From: Streptomyces ruber
GTDB taxonomy: Bacteria > Actinomycetota > Actinomycetes > Streptomycetales > Streptomycetaceae
Reading direction: 5' to 3'
Length of the DNA stretch: 64,000 nucleotides
Assembly: GCF_014648075.1 (NCBI RefSeq)
Contig: NZ_BMQK01000001.1
Location: 434,001 to 498,000 of the forward strand
Positions 55,850 through 64,000 of this stretch are shown one piece after another. The notes under the pieces were generated by a model. It ran no database searches. It was not told the DNA's origin and saw only the letters and a program-made list of their open reading frames with translations. Positions within the stretch are counted from its first letter, which is position 1, and every line of letters starts with the position of its first letter. The position numbers and the translations under genes are program-made.

Positions 55850-56804
55850 GCCGGGGGCCGGGGCGCAGGACACCACCGCCTCCGCGCCTGAGGGTGACGC
55901 TTCGCGGGACGGCAAGGGCGCAGCCCCGCGCGCGGGCGGCTCCCCGGCCACGGCCCCGTCCGGGACCGCGGACGGGCCCGCCGGGGACGGGAACGCCGGG
56001 GACGGGCCCGCCGGGGACGGGAACGCGTCGCGGGGCGAGGGGAGGACCCGGAGCGGGGGCGAGACCTCCGGAACGTCCGGGACCGAGCCAGAGCCGGAGC
56101 CGGAGCCGGAGCCGGGAACAGGTGCGCCCGACGGTGACAGCGGCGAGTCAGCCCTGCCTGAGGGGGGCGCTGATGCGGCAGCGGCCGGGTCCGGCGGTGA
56201 GCCGGCCGTGTCCGACGCGACCGGCAAGCCCGCCGCGCCCGACCCCGGCGGCGAGCCGGCCGCCGCGTCGGAGGCCGAAGGGAAGTCGGCCGCGTCCGGC
56301 GGTGAGTCGCCCGTCCCCGGAGCCGGCCGGGAGCCGGTCGTGCGGGACCAGGACGGGGAGATGGTCGTCTCCGACGCCATCAGCGCGCCCGATGCCGAGG
56401 GCAGGCCGCGGCGGGTGACGCGGCGGTTCCCGATGTTCACCCGGGACACCGCGCGGCCCGAGGGCGGTGGCAGGGCGGCCCCCCGGGACGCCCCCGCCCC
56501 CGCCCGGCAGTGGCCTGTCCTCGCCGTTCTGTCCGCCGTCGGGCTCGGGCTGTTGCTGACCGCCCTGGACGTGTTCCGGTACGGCACGATCCTGATCGGT
56601 CTGGCCCTGCTCGCCGGAGCGGTGCTGCGCTGGGTCCTGCCCGACGTGGGCATGCTCGCCGTGCGGTCCCGGTTCACCGACATGGTCACGTACGGCATCC
56701 TCGGCACGGCCATCGTCCTGCTCGCGATGATGGCCCAGCCCGATCCGTGGCTGGAGATCCCGCTGCTGGACGAGACACTGCACTTCACGATCCGGTCGCG
56801 CTGA
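55839..56804 (+). CDS. DUF3017 membrane protein with long disordered N-terminus
   Basis: GTG 55839 overlaps the folD 3' end by 11 bases, implying coupling. The first 200 of 321 residues are Gly/Pro/Glu/Ala-rich and probably disordered, including an EPEPEPEPG run. The C-terminal 110 residues are a DUF3017 domain with three helices: [38 protein letters not shown] and [21 protein letters not shown]3017 next to folD is a standing actinobacterial arrangement; the function is unknown. Confidence 0.85.
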   Translation: MSAEPGAGAQDTTASAPEGDASRDGKGAAPRAGGSPATAPSGTADGPAGDGNAGDGPAGDGNASRGEGRTRSGGETSGTSGTEPEPEPEPEPGTGAPDGDSGESALPEGGADAAAAGSGGEPAVSDATGKPAAPDPGGEPAAASEAEGKSAASGGESPVPGAGREPVVRDQDGEMVVSDAISAPDAEGRPRRVTRRFPMFTRDTARPEGGGRAAPRDAPAPARQWPVLAVLSAVGLGLLLTALDVFRYGTILIGLALLAGAVLRWVLPDVGMLAVRSRFTDMVTYGILGTAIVLLAMMAQPDPWLEIPLLDETLHFTIRSR

Positions 56805-57327
56805 CCGGACCGGTCGCGCCGGCCGGACCGGTCGCGCCGGCCGGACCGTGCATGCCGCACCACGCGCACAGCTCGCACCGCACGGCGGGCGCAGCGCAAC
56901 GGCGGCCCATCCTCTCCCCCGAGCGAGGACGGGCCGCCGCTGGTTCCACACTCCTGCACGGGGATCGGTGGGTTCAACGCCCGGCCGCCCGCTGTGGCAC
57001 GGAAGTGACCGTTCCGCCATGGTGTTCGCGCCTTGCTACGGCGATCCGTCCGTGGCCGGTCCGTGGCCGGTCCGTAGCCAGGGGCGCGGGGTGCCGGTGC
57101 GACACTGGACCGCAAACGGGGGGTGTGCGACGGTACGTGCCCCGGCCCGAATGCTCCCGCACGCCCCCGCCATGGGAACTGACATCCTGACCGGGCTCAT
57201 CCCACTGGGTAGTCCGAACGAGACGCCGGACAAGGACACCACAGAGGCACCACGACCAGAGCACCATGTGCGGGAAGCACGGCACGGGGGAAAGATCAAG
57301 CACGTTCGGGGGGGAAGAGGGGGAGCA
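56805..57327. other. Intergenic region upstream of the XRE/DUF2690 gene
   Basis: It contains the DUF3017 terminator (56900-56939), a short duplication GTGGCCGGTCC twice near 57051-57072, and a promoter candidate with CTGACC (57187-57192) and TAGTCC (57210-57215) 17 bases apart. No gene was recognised. Confidence 0.4.
56900..56939 (+). terminator. Terminator of folD-DUF3017
   Basis: A 15-bp stem with one A-C mismatch (56900-56914 with 56925-56939) and a 10-base loop. Confidence 0.75.
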
Positions 57328-58581
57328 ATGCCTCGTTGGAGGGCCTTGCCCGATGAACTCGATCCACAGGTCAGGGAGTTCGCCGGACAGCTGCGCAGAG
57401 TCGTCGACCGCAGTGGGCTGAGCATCGCGGCGGTGGCCGACCGCACGGGCTACAGCAAGACGTCCTGGGAGAGGTACCTGAACGGCCGGCTGCTCGCGCC
57501 CAAGGGCGCGATCGTCGCGCTGGCCGAGGTGACCGGGACCAGCCCGGTGCACCTGACCACGATGTGGGAGCTCGCCGAACGCGCCTGGAGCCGTTCGGAG
57601 ATGCGCCACGACATGACCATGGAGGCCATACGGATCTCCCAGGCGCGTGCCGCACTCGGTGAGACGGGTCCCCAGCAGACCGTCAAGGGCCGCAACGGCA
57701 AAGGGAGGCCGACCCCGAACCGCGGCACGGCCCCGCGGCCGGGCGTGGCGGGCCCGGCGGGCGTGGCCCCCACGGTGTCGCCCTCCGTCCCGTCGCAGGC
57801 ACCGGCGCCCGGCGGGGAGCGGCAGCCGTACGGGCACGGGCACGCGGCGCCCCCGTACGCCGCCCCGGGCGCCGGGCCGGGCACGGGCGGCCCCCGCGGC
57901 GGGAGTTGGGGCGTCGCCCCCACGGCGTCGGACCCGACCGGCCCGTCCCGCGGCACGGGGGCCCACCGGACGTCGTCCGGACCGGGCAGTGCGTACGGGG
58001 CGGGGGCCGGACCGGCCGGTGCGTTCGGGCCGGCCGCGGACCCGGCCGACGCCGGGCCGGGCCGCGGCGGTGCGGCCGGGGACGCGCGGCGCAAACGGCG
58101 GCTCACCATGTTCCTCGCCGGCGTCGGCGGCGCGCTGGTCGTCATCGGGGCGGCGTACTTCCTCACGGGCGGTGGCGGCCGGAGCGCCGCCGACGGTGAG
58201 CCGTCCGCGCCCGCGAGCACCGCGGGGCAGAACGCCGACCTGCCGGCCGGCGTGAAGTGCGGCGGCGAGGACTGCACCGGCAAGGACGCCGAGGCCATGG
58301 GGTGCAGCGGCGACCTGGTGGTGACCTCCGACAGCGTCACCGTCGGCACGGCCCTGGTCGAGGTCCGCTACAGCGAGACCTGCGGCACCGCCTGGGCCCG
58401 CATCACCGCGGCCGCGCAGGGCGACGAGGTCCGGGTGAGCGCGGGCGGCACCGAGCAGACCGGTGCGATAGAGGCGGCGGGCGACACCACCGCGTACACC
58501 CCGATGGTCGCCGTGAAGGACGCGGGCGAGGCGAAGGCGTGCGCGACGCTGCAGGCGGGGCAGGAGGGCTGCACGCAGTAA
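57328..58581 (+). CDS. Membrane-anchored XRE-type regulator with DUF2690 domain
   Basis: ATG 57328 (MPRWRALPDE) follows GGGGGAG. The 417-residue protein has a helix-turn-helix near residues 20-70 (LSIAAVADRTGYSKTSWERYLNGRLLAPKGAIVALAEVTG), a Pro/Gly-rich linker of about 150 residues, one membrane helix (TMFLAGVGGALVVIGAAYFLTGG) and a C-terminal DUF2690 domain with conserved cysteines (CGGEDC, MGC, ETC). The topology puts the HTH inside and DUF2690 outside. That suggests a one-component sensor that binds DNA from the membrane; the signal is unknown. Confidence 0.88.
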   Translation: MPRWRALPDELDPQVREFAGQLRRVVDRSGLSIAAVADRTGYSKTSWERYLNGRLLAPKGAIVALAEVTGTSPVHLTTMWELAERAWSRSEMRHDMTMEAIRISQARAALGETGPQQTVKGRNGKGRPTPNRGTAPRPGVAGPAGVAPTVSPSVPSQAPAPGGERQPYGHGHAAPPYAAPGAGPGTGGPRGGSWGVAPTASDPTGPSRGTGAHRTSSGPGSAYGAGAGPAGAFGPAADPADAGPGRGGAAGDARRKRRLTMFLAGVGGALVVIGAAYFLTGGGGRSAADGEPSAPASTAGQNADLPAGVKCGGEDCTGKDAEAMGCSGDLVVTSDSVTVGTALVEVRYSETCGTAWARITAAAQGDEVRVSAGGTEQTGAIEAAGDTTAYTPMVAVKDAGEAKACATLQAGQEGCTQ

Positions 58582-58601
58582 CGGCCGGGCGCAACCCCCC
58601 A

Positions 58602-58690
58602 GGACGCCAGGAGCCCAGGACGCCAGGAGCCCAGGAGCCCAGGAGCCCAAGAGCCAAAGAGCCAAAGAGCCCAGGACTCCAGGACCCAGG
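58602..58690. repeat. Degenerate CCAGGAGC tandem array
   Basis: About ten units of 8-9 bp close to CCAGGAGC and AAGAGCC follow the stop codon of the XRE gene. Confidence 0.75.
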
Positions 58691-58737
58691 GAATTGGAGC
58701 GCCACGGGACACCAGGCGGGCACCGTCCCATTCCGGG

Positions 58738-58769
58738 AGCCGGGGAGCCGGGGAGCCGGGGAGCCGGGG
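58738..58769. repeat. AGCCGGGG octamer, four copies
   Basis: Four perfect contiguous copies. Confidence 0.85.
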
Positions 58770-58870
58770 GAGCTCGGGGAGTCCAAAGGGAGCCCGGGGA
58801 GCCCAAGGGGCGCCCGGGTCGGCGCCCGAGGGCGCGCGTCGACCGAGGGCGCTCCCGCCACGCGAAGTAA

Positions 58871-60340
<1,470 letters not shown>

Positions 60341-60357
60341 CGGCCGGATCACAGACA

Positions 60358-60386
60358 GGCCCCGCTCCGGTCCGCGGGACGGGGCC
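60358..60386 (+). terminator. Terminator of mdh
   Basis: GGCCCCG and CGGGGCC form a 7-bp outer stem with further internal pairing, 18 bases after the stop codon. Confidence 0.6.
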
Positions 60387-60462
60387 CGCCGCCGTCCGAC
60401 GTGTTTCCACCGGCTCAGAAGCCGCTCAACTCGCTTGAGGAGGGCGGCACCCGGCCGCCACG

Positions 60463-60804
60463 ATGGTCCGTATGTTCGGGAACAACGGCACGGAGCTCGG
60501 CGTCCTCGTCCTGCGGGACACAGAGGCCCTGGTGAAGACCCTGCGGCAGGCCCTCGCGGAGGCGGACGAGACGGAACGCCCCGGCCTGGAACGGGCCGTC
60601 GCCCTGGCCGAGCGGACCGCCGCGGCGCACGACGACGAGCTGCGCGCCCGCTGGGTGCACGAGCGCCTGGCCGCGGCCGGTTACGAGGGCGCTCCGGACT
60701 CCGTACGGGCGATCAAGGTGCTGCGGCGGGCCGAGCCGGAGCTCAGCCTGCGGGCGGCCGTGCACCTGACGAAGGCAGCGGCGGCGCACCCGCCCGTCAC
60801 GTGA
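60463..60804 (+). CDS. Small helical protein, weakly like the ribosomal L7/L12 C-terminal domain
   Basis: ATG 60463 or 60472 could be the start; AGGAGGG is about 20 bases upstream of the first, farther than usual. The 113-residue product has a first half with heptad character (TLRQALAEADETERPGLERAVALAERTAAAHDDEL) and an end reading SVRAIKVLRRAEPELSLRAAVHLTKAAAA, which recalls the IK-V-R..L.L.EA..LV pattern of L7/L12. That likeness is suggestive only. No operon partner. Confidence 0.6.
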   Translation: MVRMFGNNGTELGVLVLRDTEALVKTLRQALAEADETERPGLERAVALAERTAAAHDDELRARWVHERLAAAGYEGAPDSVRAIKVLRRAEPELSLRAAVHLTKAAAAHPPVT

Positions 60805-61152
60805 GTCACGGCCAACGCACATGGCGGATCCCGCCGACGCCGGGACGGGACGCGACACCGGGACCGCGCCCGATAGGGAACCCCGCCGGACCACGCGTGG
60901 ACGGGAGCGCCGGACGCGCTGTGCAGGTCGCCCCGTAGCGCTCGTACGGGAGCCGGGCCTCCATGGGCACCGGTGGCCGGAACCGGAAGGGGCGCCGGAA
61001 AGGGAACCGGCGGGGGTGAAAATGACGTGGGCATGCATGGGACCGGCTGGGCAAGATCCCGGGCCGCTCACTAAGGTGAGCGCGGAATTCAAGCCACACC
61101 GGTACTCCGGTACAGGCGGGACTTCGGTACAGGCGCACCGACGGGGGAGCAC
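60805..61152. other. Intergenic region with palindrome over a -10 box
   Basis: GCTCAC-TAAG-GTGAGC (61066-61081) is a perfect 6-bp inverted repeat that contains TAAGGT (61072-61077), the likely -10 of the lipoprotein gene. GGTACAGGCG is repeated twice nearer the start. No gene was seen. Confidence 0.45.
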
Positions 61153-61524
61153 ATGGCAGAGCGGCGCAGACGGCTGCGGTCGAGCACGGTCGTACTCGGC
61201 GGGATGGGCATCGTCGCGGCGGCCCTCACCTCCTGCGGCTCGGAACCGGACCGGCGCTGCGTGGACCGGGACAGCTACGACTTCGCCAACGGCTACCGCA
61301 TCGTCGCCGACAAGAACTGCTCCTCCCCGGGCAGCGGCTCCGTGAGCAAGACCAAGGGCAAGAAGGGCGCCAAGGTCAAGACGGGCAGCGGCACGGTCGA
61401 GGACGCGGACTGGTACTACGACGCCGACGTCAGCGGCCGCTGGGCCGACCACGGCACCTTCAGCCGCGACGAGGCCGTCGACCGCGACGGCTTCGGCTGC
61501 TCCAGCGGCTCGGGCGGCGGCTGA
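61153..61524 (+). CDS. Lipoprotein, partner of the ATP-grasp ligase gene
   Basis: ATG 61153 follows GGGGGAG. The 123-residue precursor has a basic n-region, a hydrophobic core (STVVLGGMGIVAAA) and lipobox LTSC (cysteine 28). The mature part contains CVDRDSYDFANGYRIVADKNC, a Lys/Gly-rich linker and a Gly/Ser end after RDGFGC. The ATP-grasp gene starts 5 bases after the stop codon. In E. coli the DUF1190 lipoproteins YgiB and YjfM precede the same kind of ligase (YgiC, YjfC), so this is probably the counterpart, exported and lipid-anchored. Confidence 0.78.
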   Translation: MAERRRRLRSSTVVLGGMGIVAAALTSCGSEPDRRCVDRDSYDFANGYRIVADKNCSSPGSGSVSKTKGKKGAKVKTGSGTVEDADWYYDADVSGRWADHGTFSRDEAVDRDGFGCSSGSGGG

Positions 61525-61529
61525 GACGC

Positions 61530-62732
61530 ATGGAGCGCCGCACCCTGGAGCCCCGCCCCGGCTGGCAGCAGACCGTCGAGGAGCAGGGGCTCATCTACCC
61601 CCTGACCCGTCACCCGGACGGTTCGCTGCGCCCGTACTGGGACGAGAGCGCGTACTACGTCTTCTCGCTGCCCGAGGTGGAGGCGCTGGAGGAGGTCGTC
61701 GAGGAACTGCACGGGATGTGCCTGGCGGCGGCCGCGCACATCGTCGAGCACGACCGGTTCGCCGATCTCGGCATCACCGACCCGCGCCTCGCCGGACTGG
61801 TCGCCGACGCCTGGCACCGCCGCGCGGAACTCCCCTCCGTCTACGGCCGTTTCGACCTGCGCTACGACGGCACCGGCCCCGCCAAGCTGCTGGAGTACAA
61901 CGCGGACACACCTACCTCGCTGGTCGAGGCCGCGAGCCCGCAGTGGTTCTGGATGGAGGAGCGCTTCCCGGGCGCCGACCAGTGGAACTCCCTCCACGAA
62001 CGCCTCGTCGACGCGTGGCGGCAGCAGGCCCACCTGCTGCCGCCCGGCAGCCCGCTGTACTTCGCCCACTCCGCCGGCGACGAACTCGGCGAGGACCTGA
62101 TGACGGTGGCCTACCTCATGGAGACCGCCGGACAGGCCGGCCTCGACACCGACTGGATCTCCATGGAGGACATCGGCTGGGACCGGCTGTCCGGGCGCTT
62201 CGTCGACAAGAAGCTCCGGTTCATCCGCAGCATCTTCAAGCTGTACCCCTGGGAGTGGCTCACCACCGACCGTTTCGCCCCGCACGTCCTCGCCACCCTC
62301 GACAACGGCGGTGGCACGGGCACGACGATGTGGATCGAGCCCGCCTGGAAGATGCTGCTCAGCAACAAGGCCCTGCTGGCCGTGGTGTGGGAGCTCTTCC
62401 CGGGCCACCCCAACCTGCTGCCCGCCTACGTCGACGGCCCCCGCGAGTTGGCCTCCGGCCCGGGGTACGTGGCCAAGCCGCTGCTGGGGCGGGAGGGCGC
62501 GGGCGTGACCGTGCACGAGCCGGCCGCCCCGGGGGCCCCGGACGCGCCCCCCGCCGTACGGGACGAGCCCTGCTGTTACCAGGAACTGGCCCCCCTCCCG
62601 TCCTTCGACGGCAACCGGGTCGTCCTGGGTGCCTGGGTGGTCGGGGACGAGCCGGCCGGCCTGGGCATCCGCGAGTCGTCGGGCCTGGTCACGGACGGGT
62701 ACGCGCGCTTCCTGCCGCACGTGATCCTCTGA
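61530..62732 (+). CDS. Glutathionylspermidine synthase-like ATP-grasp ligase
   Basis: ATG 61530 lies 5 bases after the lipoprotein gene, so translation is probably coupled. The 400-residue protein is of the GSP_synth family (YgiC/YjfC type): YGRFDLRYDG, KLLEYNADTPTSLVEA with the ATP-grasp metal residues, WQWFW-type hydrophobic motif PQWFWMEERF, IEPAWKMLLSNKALLAVVWELFPGHPNLLP, and YVAKPLLGREGAGV with the catalytic-loop lysine. It should ligate an amine to a carboxylate with ATP; true glutathionylspermidine is unlikely because actinomycetes use mycothiol. The substrate may be a peptide or the lipoprotein itself. Confidence 0.85.
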   Translation: MERRTLEPRPGWQQTVEEQGLIYPLTRHPDGSLRPYWDESAYYVFSLPEVEALEEVVEELHGMCLAAAAHIVEHDRFADLGITDPRLAGLVADAWHRRAELPSVYGRFDLRYDGTGPAKLLEYNADTPTSLVEAASPQWFWMEERFPGADQWNSLHERLVDAWRQQAHLLPPGSPLYFAHSAGDELGEDLMTVAYLMETAGQAGLDTDWISMEDIGWDRLSGRFVDKKLRFIRSIFKLYPWEWLTTDRFAPHVLATLDNGGGTGTTMWIEPAWKMLLSNKALLAVVWELFPGHPNLLPAYVDGPRELASGPGYVAKPLLGREGAGVTVHEPAAPGAPDAPPAVRDEPCCYQELAPLPSFDGNRVVLGAWVVGDEPAGLGIRESSGLVTDGYARFLPHVIL

Positions 62733-63091
62733 CGGCGCCTGGTCCCCGCCCCCGGTCGGCACGGTGGGCAGCAGGGCGGCCAGGGTGATCGCGGCGAATG
62801 CCGCCCGCAGTGAGGTCTCCCCGCGGGCGGCGGACCGGTAGAGGCGCATGCCGTCCCCCTTCTGCTCGACGTGCTCATCGGTGCCCGGCGGCGCTCGGCC
62901 GGGACCTCGGACCGGGTCTGCCCGACCGGGCTCGTACCGCATGCGTTCCGGGTGCGTTCAAGTGACGTGAGTCTGCGAATCAGCGTCACATCTGCACAAG
63001 CTTGTCCCCTTTGCTTCACCCATATCGGGATCCCTAAGGTTCCGACCTGCTGGGACACCGCCGTCCCGGGACAGGGGACGAAGGGGGAGCC
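62733..63091. other. Intergenic region upstream of the XRE/lectin gene
   Basis: On the minus strand ATG 62849 has AAGGGGGA upstream and a short hydrophobic start (SLRAAFAAITLAALLPTVPT), but its frame runs antisense through the ligase gene; it is not called. The plus-strand promoter is at 63011-63040. Nothing else was seen. Confidence 0.4.
63011..63040 (+). promoter_or_regulatory. Promoter of the XRE/lectin gene
   Basis: TTGCTT (63011-63016) and TAAGGT (63035-63040) are 18 bases apart, about 50 bases before ATG 63092, which has AAGGGGGAG. Confidence 0.6.
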
Positions 63092-64000
63092 ATGCCGGGC
63101 GACGGAACGGGCGCGGTCCGCGAACTGGCCCGGGCCCTGCGGGAGGCGTGGCAGCGGTCCGGCCGCACGCTGCGGTCCTTGGAGGCCGAGCTGCCGATCA
63201 GCGACTCGTCGCTCTCGCGCTACCTGCGCGGTACGACGGTGCCGCCCTGGAACGTGGTCCGTGACCTGTGCGGGGCGCTGGGCGTGGACTCCACGGCGTA
63301 CCGGGCCCTGTGGGAGGCGGCGAACCGCACCCAGCCGGCGACGAACCCCGTTCCGCCCGCGACGGACCCCGTTCCGCCCGCGGCGGACCCCGGCCCGCCC
63401 ACGACGGACGACGCCGCTCCGGCCGCGACGGAGACGGCCGCCCCAGTCGCTCAAGCAGCCCCGGCCGCCCCAGCGACACCGGACGTCCCAGCCCCCACGA
63501 CGACCCCGGCACGACGAACCGCCGCCCCGTTCCGTCGCCGCCTGCGCACCCTGTCCCCCCGATGGCGCGGCCCCTGGCCGTCCGCCGTGGTCACCGGTGT
63601 GGTGGGCCTGTTCCTCGGCGTGGCGCTCACCTCCCGGCTGCAGCCGCCGGAGACCGCTCCCGCCGCCCCGCCGCCGGTCACCCCCACGGCGGAGGAGAAG
63701 ATCCGGCGGGGCTCCGGCGCGGCCCCGAACGTGCGGGTCTTCACCAGTCGCCTCGACGGGTACTGCCTCGACGACAGCCTCGACTTCGGGCTGCGCACCT
63801 ACTCCTGCAACGGCATGAGCTACCAGCGCTGGACCGTCGACACGTACGCCGACGGCACCGCACGGCTGAGGAACCACGCCACCGGCAGATGCGTGGACCT
63901 GGCCGACGGCGGGCCGCGTGCCGCCCAGTGCGTCACCGGGGCCGGGGGGCGGTCCCAGCGCTGGCGGCTGACCACCTGGAACGACGCCTCGACGGAGGTC
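63092..64000 (+). CDS. Membrane-anchored XRE-type regulator with ricin-type lectin domain (3' truncated)
   Basis: The frame runs from ATG 63092 (MPGDGTGAVREL) to the window end without a stop, 303 codons. Residues about 10-75 form an HTH (RTLRSLEAELPISDSSLSRYLRGTTVPPWNVVRDLCGALG). A Pro/Ala/Thr linker with repeated PVPPATD units and a basic stretch follow, then one helix (SAVVTGVVGLFLGVALT) and the start of a beta-trefoil lectin: GYCLDD, YQRWTV, GRCVDL and SQRWRL give repeated QxW-type motifs. The layout matches the XRE/DUF2690 gene at 57328: DNA-binding inside, sensor outside. The lectin domain suggests a glycan signal. Confidence 0.85.
   Translation, partial: MPGDGTGAVRELARALREAWQRSGRTLRSLEAELPISDSSLSRYLRGTTVPPWNVVRDLCGALGVDSTAYRALWEAANRTQPATNPVPPATDPVPPAADPGPPTTDDAAPAATETAAPVAQAAPAAPATPDVPAPTTTPARRTAAPFRRRLRTLSPRWRGPWPSAVVTGVVGLFLGVALTSRLQPPETAPAAPPPVTPTAEEKIRRGSGAAPNVRVFTSRLDGYCLDDSLDFGLRTYSCNGMSYQRWTVDTYADGTARLRNHATGRCVDLADGGPRAAQCVTGAGGRSQRWRLTTWNDASTEV

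Noticed and set aside
54008..57115. Minus-strand open frame of 1035 codons spanning folD and DUF3017
   Set aside because: Only its 3' part (from 54718) is real, the RDD protein. The rest is antisense to folD and DUF3017 and is Arg/Ser/Pro-rich.
62576..62849. Minus-strand start at 62849 with a good ribosome binding site and hydrophobic segment
   Set aside because: The frame has no stop until deep in the antisense of the ligase gene; without conservation data a short real gene cannot be separated from chance.

Overview
The window is about 70 percent GC, uses GTG and TTG starts freely, and carries long GC3-driven antisense reading frames. Its gene content (tandem Hanks-type kinases, PspC-type two-component system, NlpC/P60 hydrolases with a c-di-AMP-type riboswitch, icmB, perM next to purN/purH, membrane-anchored XRE regulators) is that of a Streptomyces chromosome core. 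From memory, the order resembles the S. coelicolor stretch around SCO4775 to SCO4830 (pcrA, icmB, sucCD, purNH, folD, mdh); this was not checked against a database. No rRNA, tRNA, insertion sequence, prophage or CRISPR array was seen.

Layout. 1-5.9 kb: three kinase-family genes in a row: the 3' part of one whose retained portion is a membrane-anchored extracellular domain, a degenerate pseudokinase, and an intact kinase. 5.9-13.8 kb: a GT4 glycosyltransferase, a diacylglycerol-kinase-like lipid kinase, and an aldehyde dehydrogenase followed by a GMC oxidoreductase. 13.8-17.0 kb: a regulatory-rich stretch with strong hairpins, a chorismate mutase behind a Phe/Tyr-codon leader peptide and attenuator hairpin, a 13-copy octamer array, and guaA. 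17-22 kb: FMN-barrel protein, class II aldolase-like protein, DUF4429/SHOCT protein, membrane protein and DoxX protein. 22-26 kb: PspC-type envelope-stress module (small membrane protein, PspC protein, histidine kinase, response regulator). 26-35.5 kb: peptidoglycan enzymes (two NlpC/P60, one M23), pcrA and a lipase-like hydrolase. 36-45 kb: icmB, then a divergent five-gene block (DUF5691, SWIM zinc finger / MoxR ATPase, DUF5682, VWA).

45-60 kb: sucCD, a sigma-like membrane protein, perM and its neighbour, purN-purH, an RDD membrane protein, folD-DUF3017, a membrane-anchored XRE/DUF2690 regulator and mdh. 60-64 kb: a small protein, a lipoprotein/ATP-grasp pair, and the start of a second membrane-anchored XRE regulator with a ricin-type lectin domain, cut by the window end.

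The housekeeping genes cover purine synthesis (purN, purH, guaA), one-carbon metabolism (folD), the TCA cycle (sucCD, mdh) and B12-dependent acyl-CoA isomerisation (icmB). The best candidate for an undescribed system is the 36.6-44.9 kb block. It keeps the MoxR, DUF5682, VWA and SWIM parts of the uncharacterised E. coli yehL/M/P/Q genes, adds DUF5691, and is split into two divergent arms around a promoter region bearing paired inverted sites.
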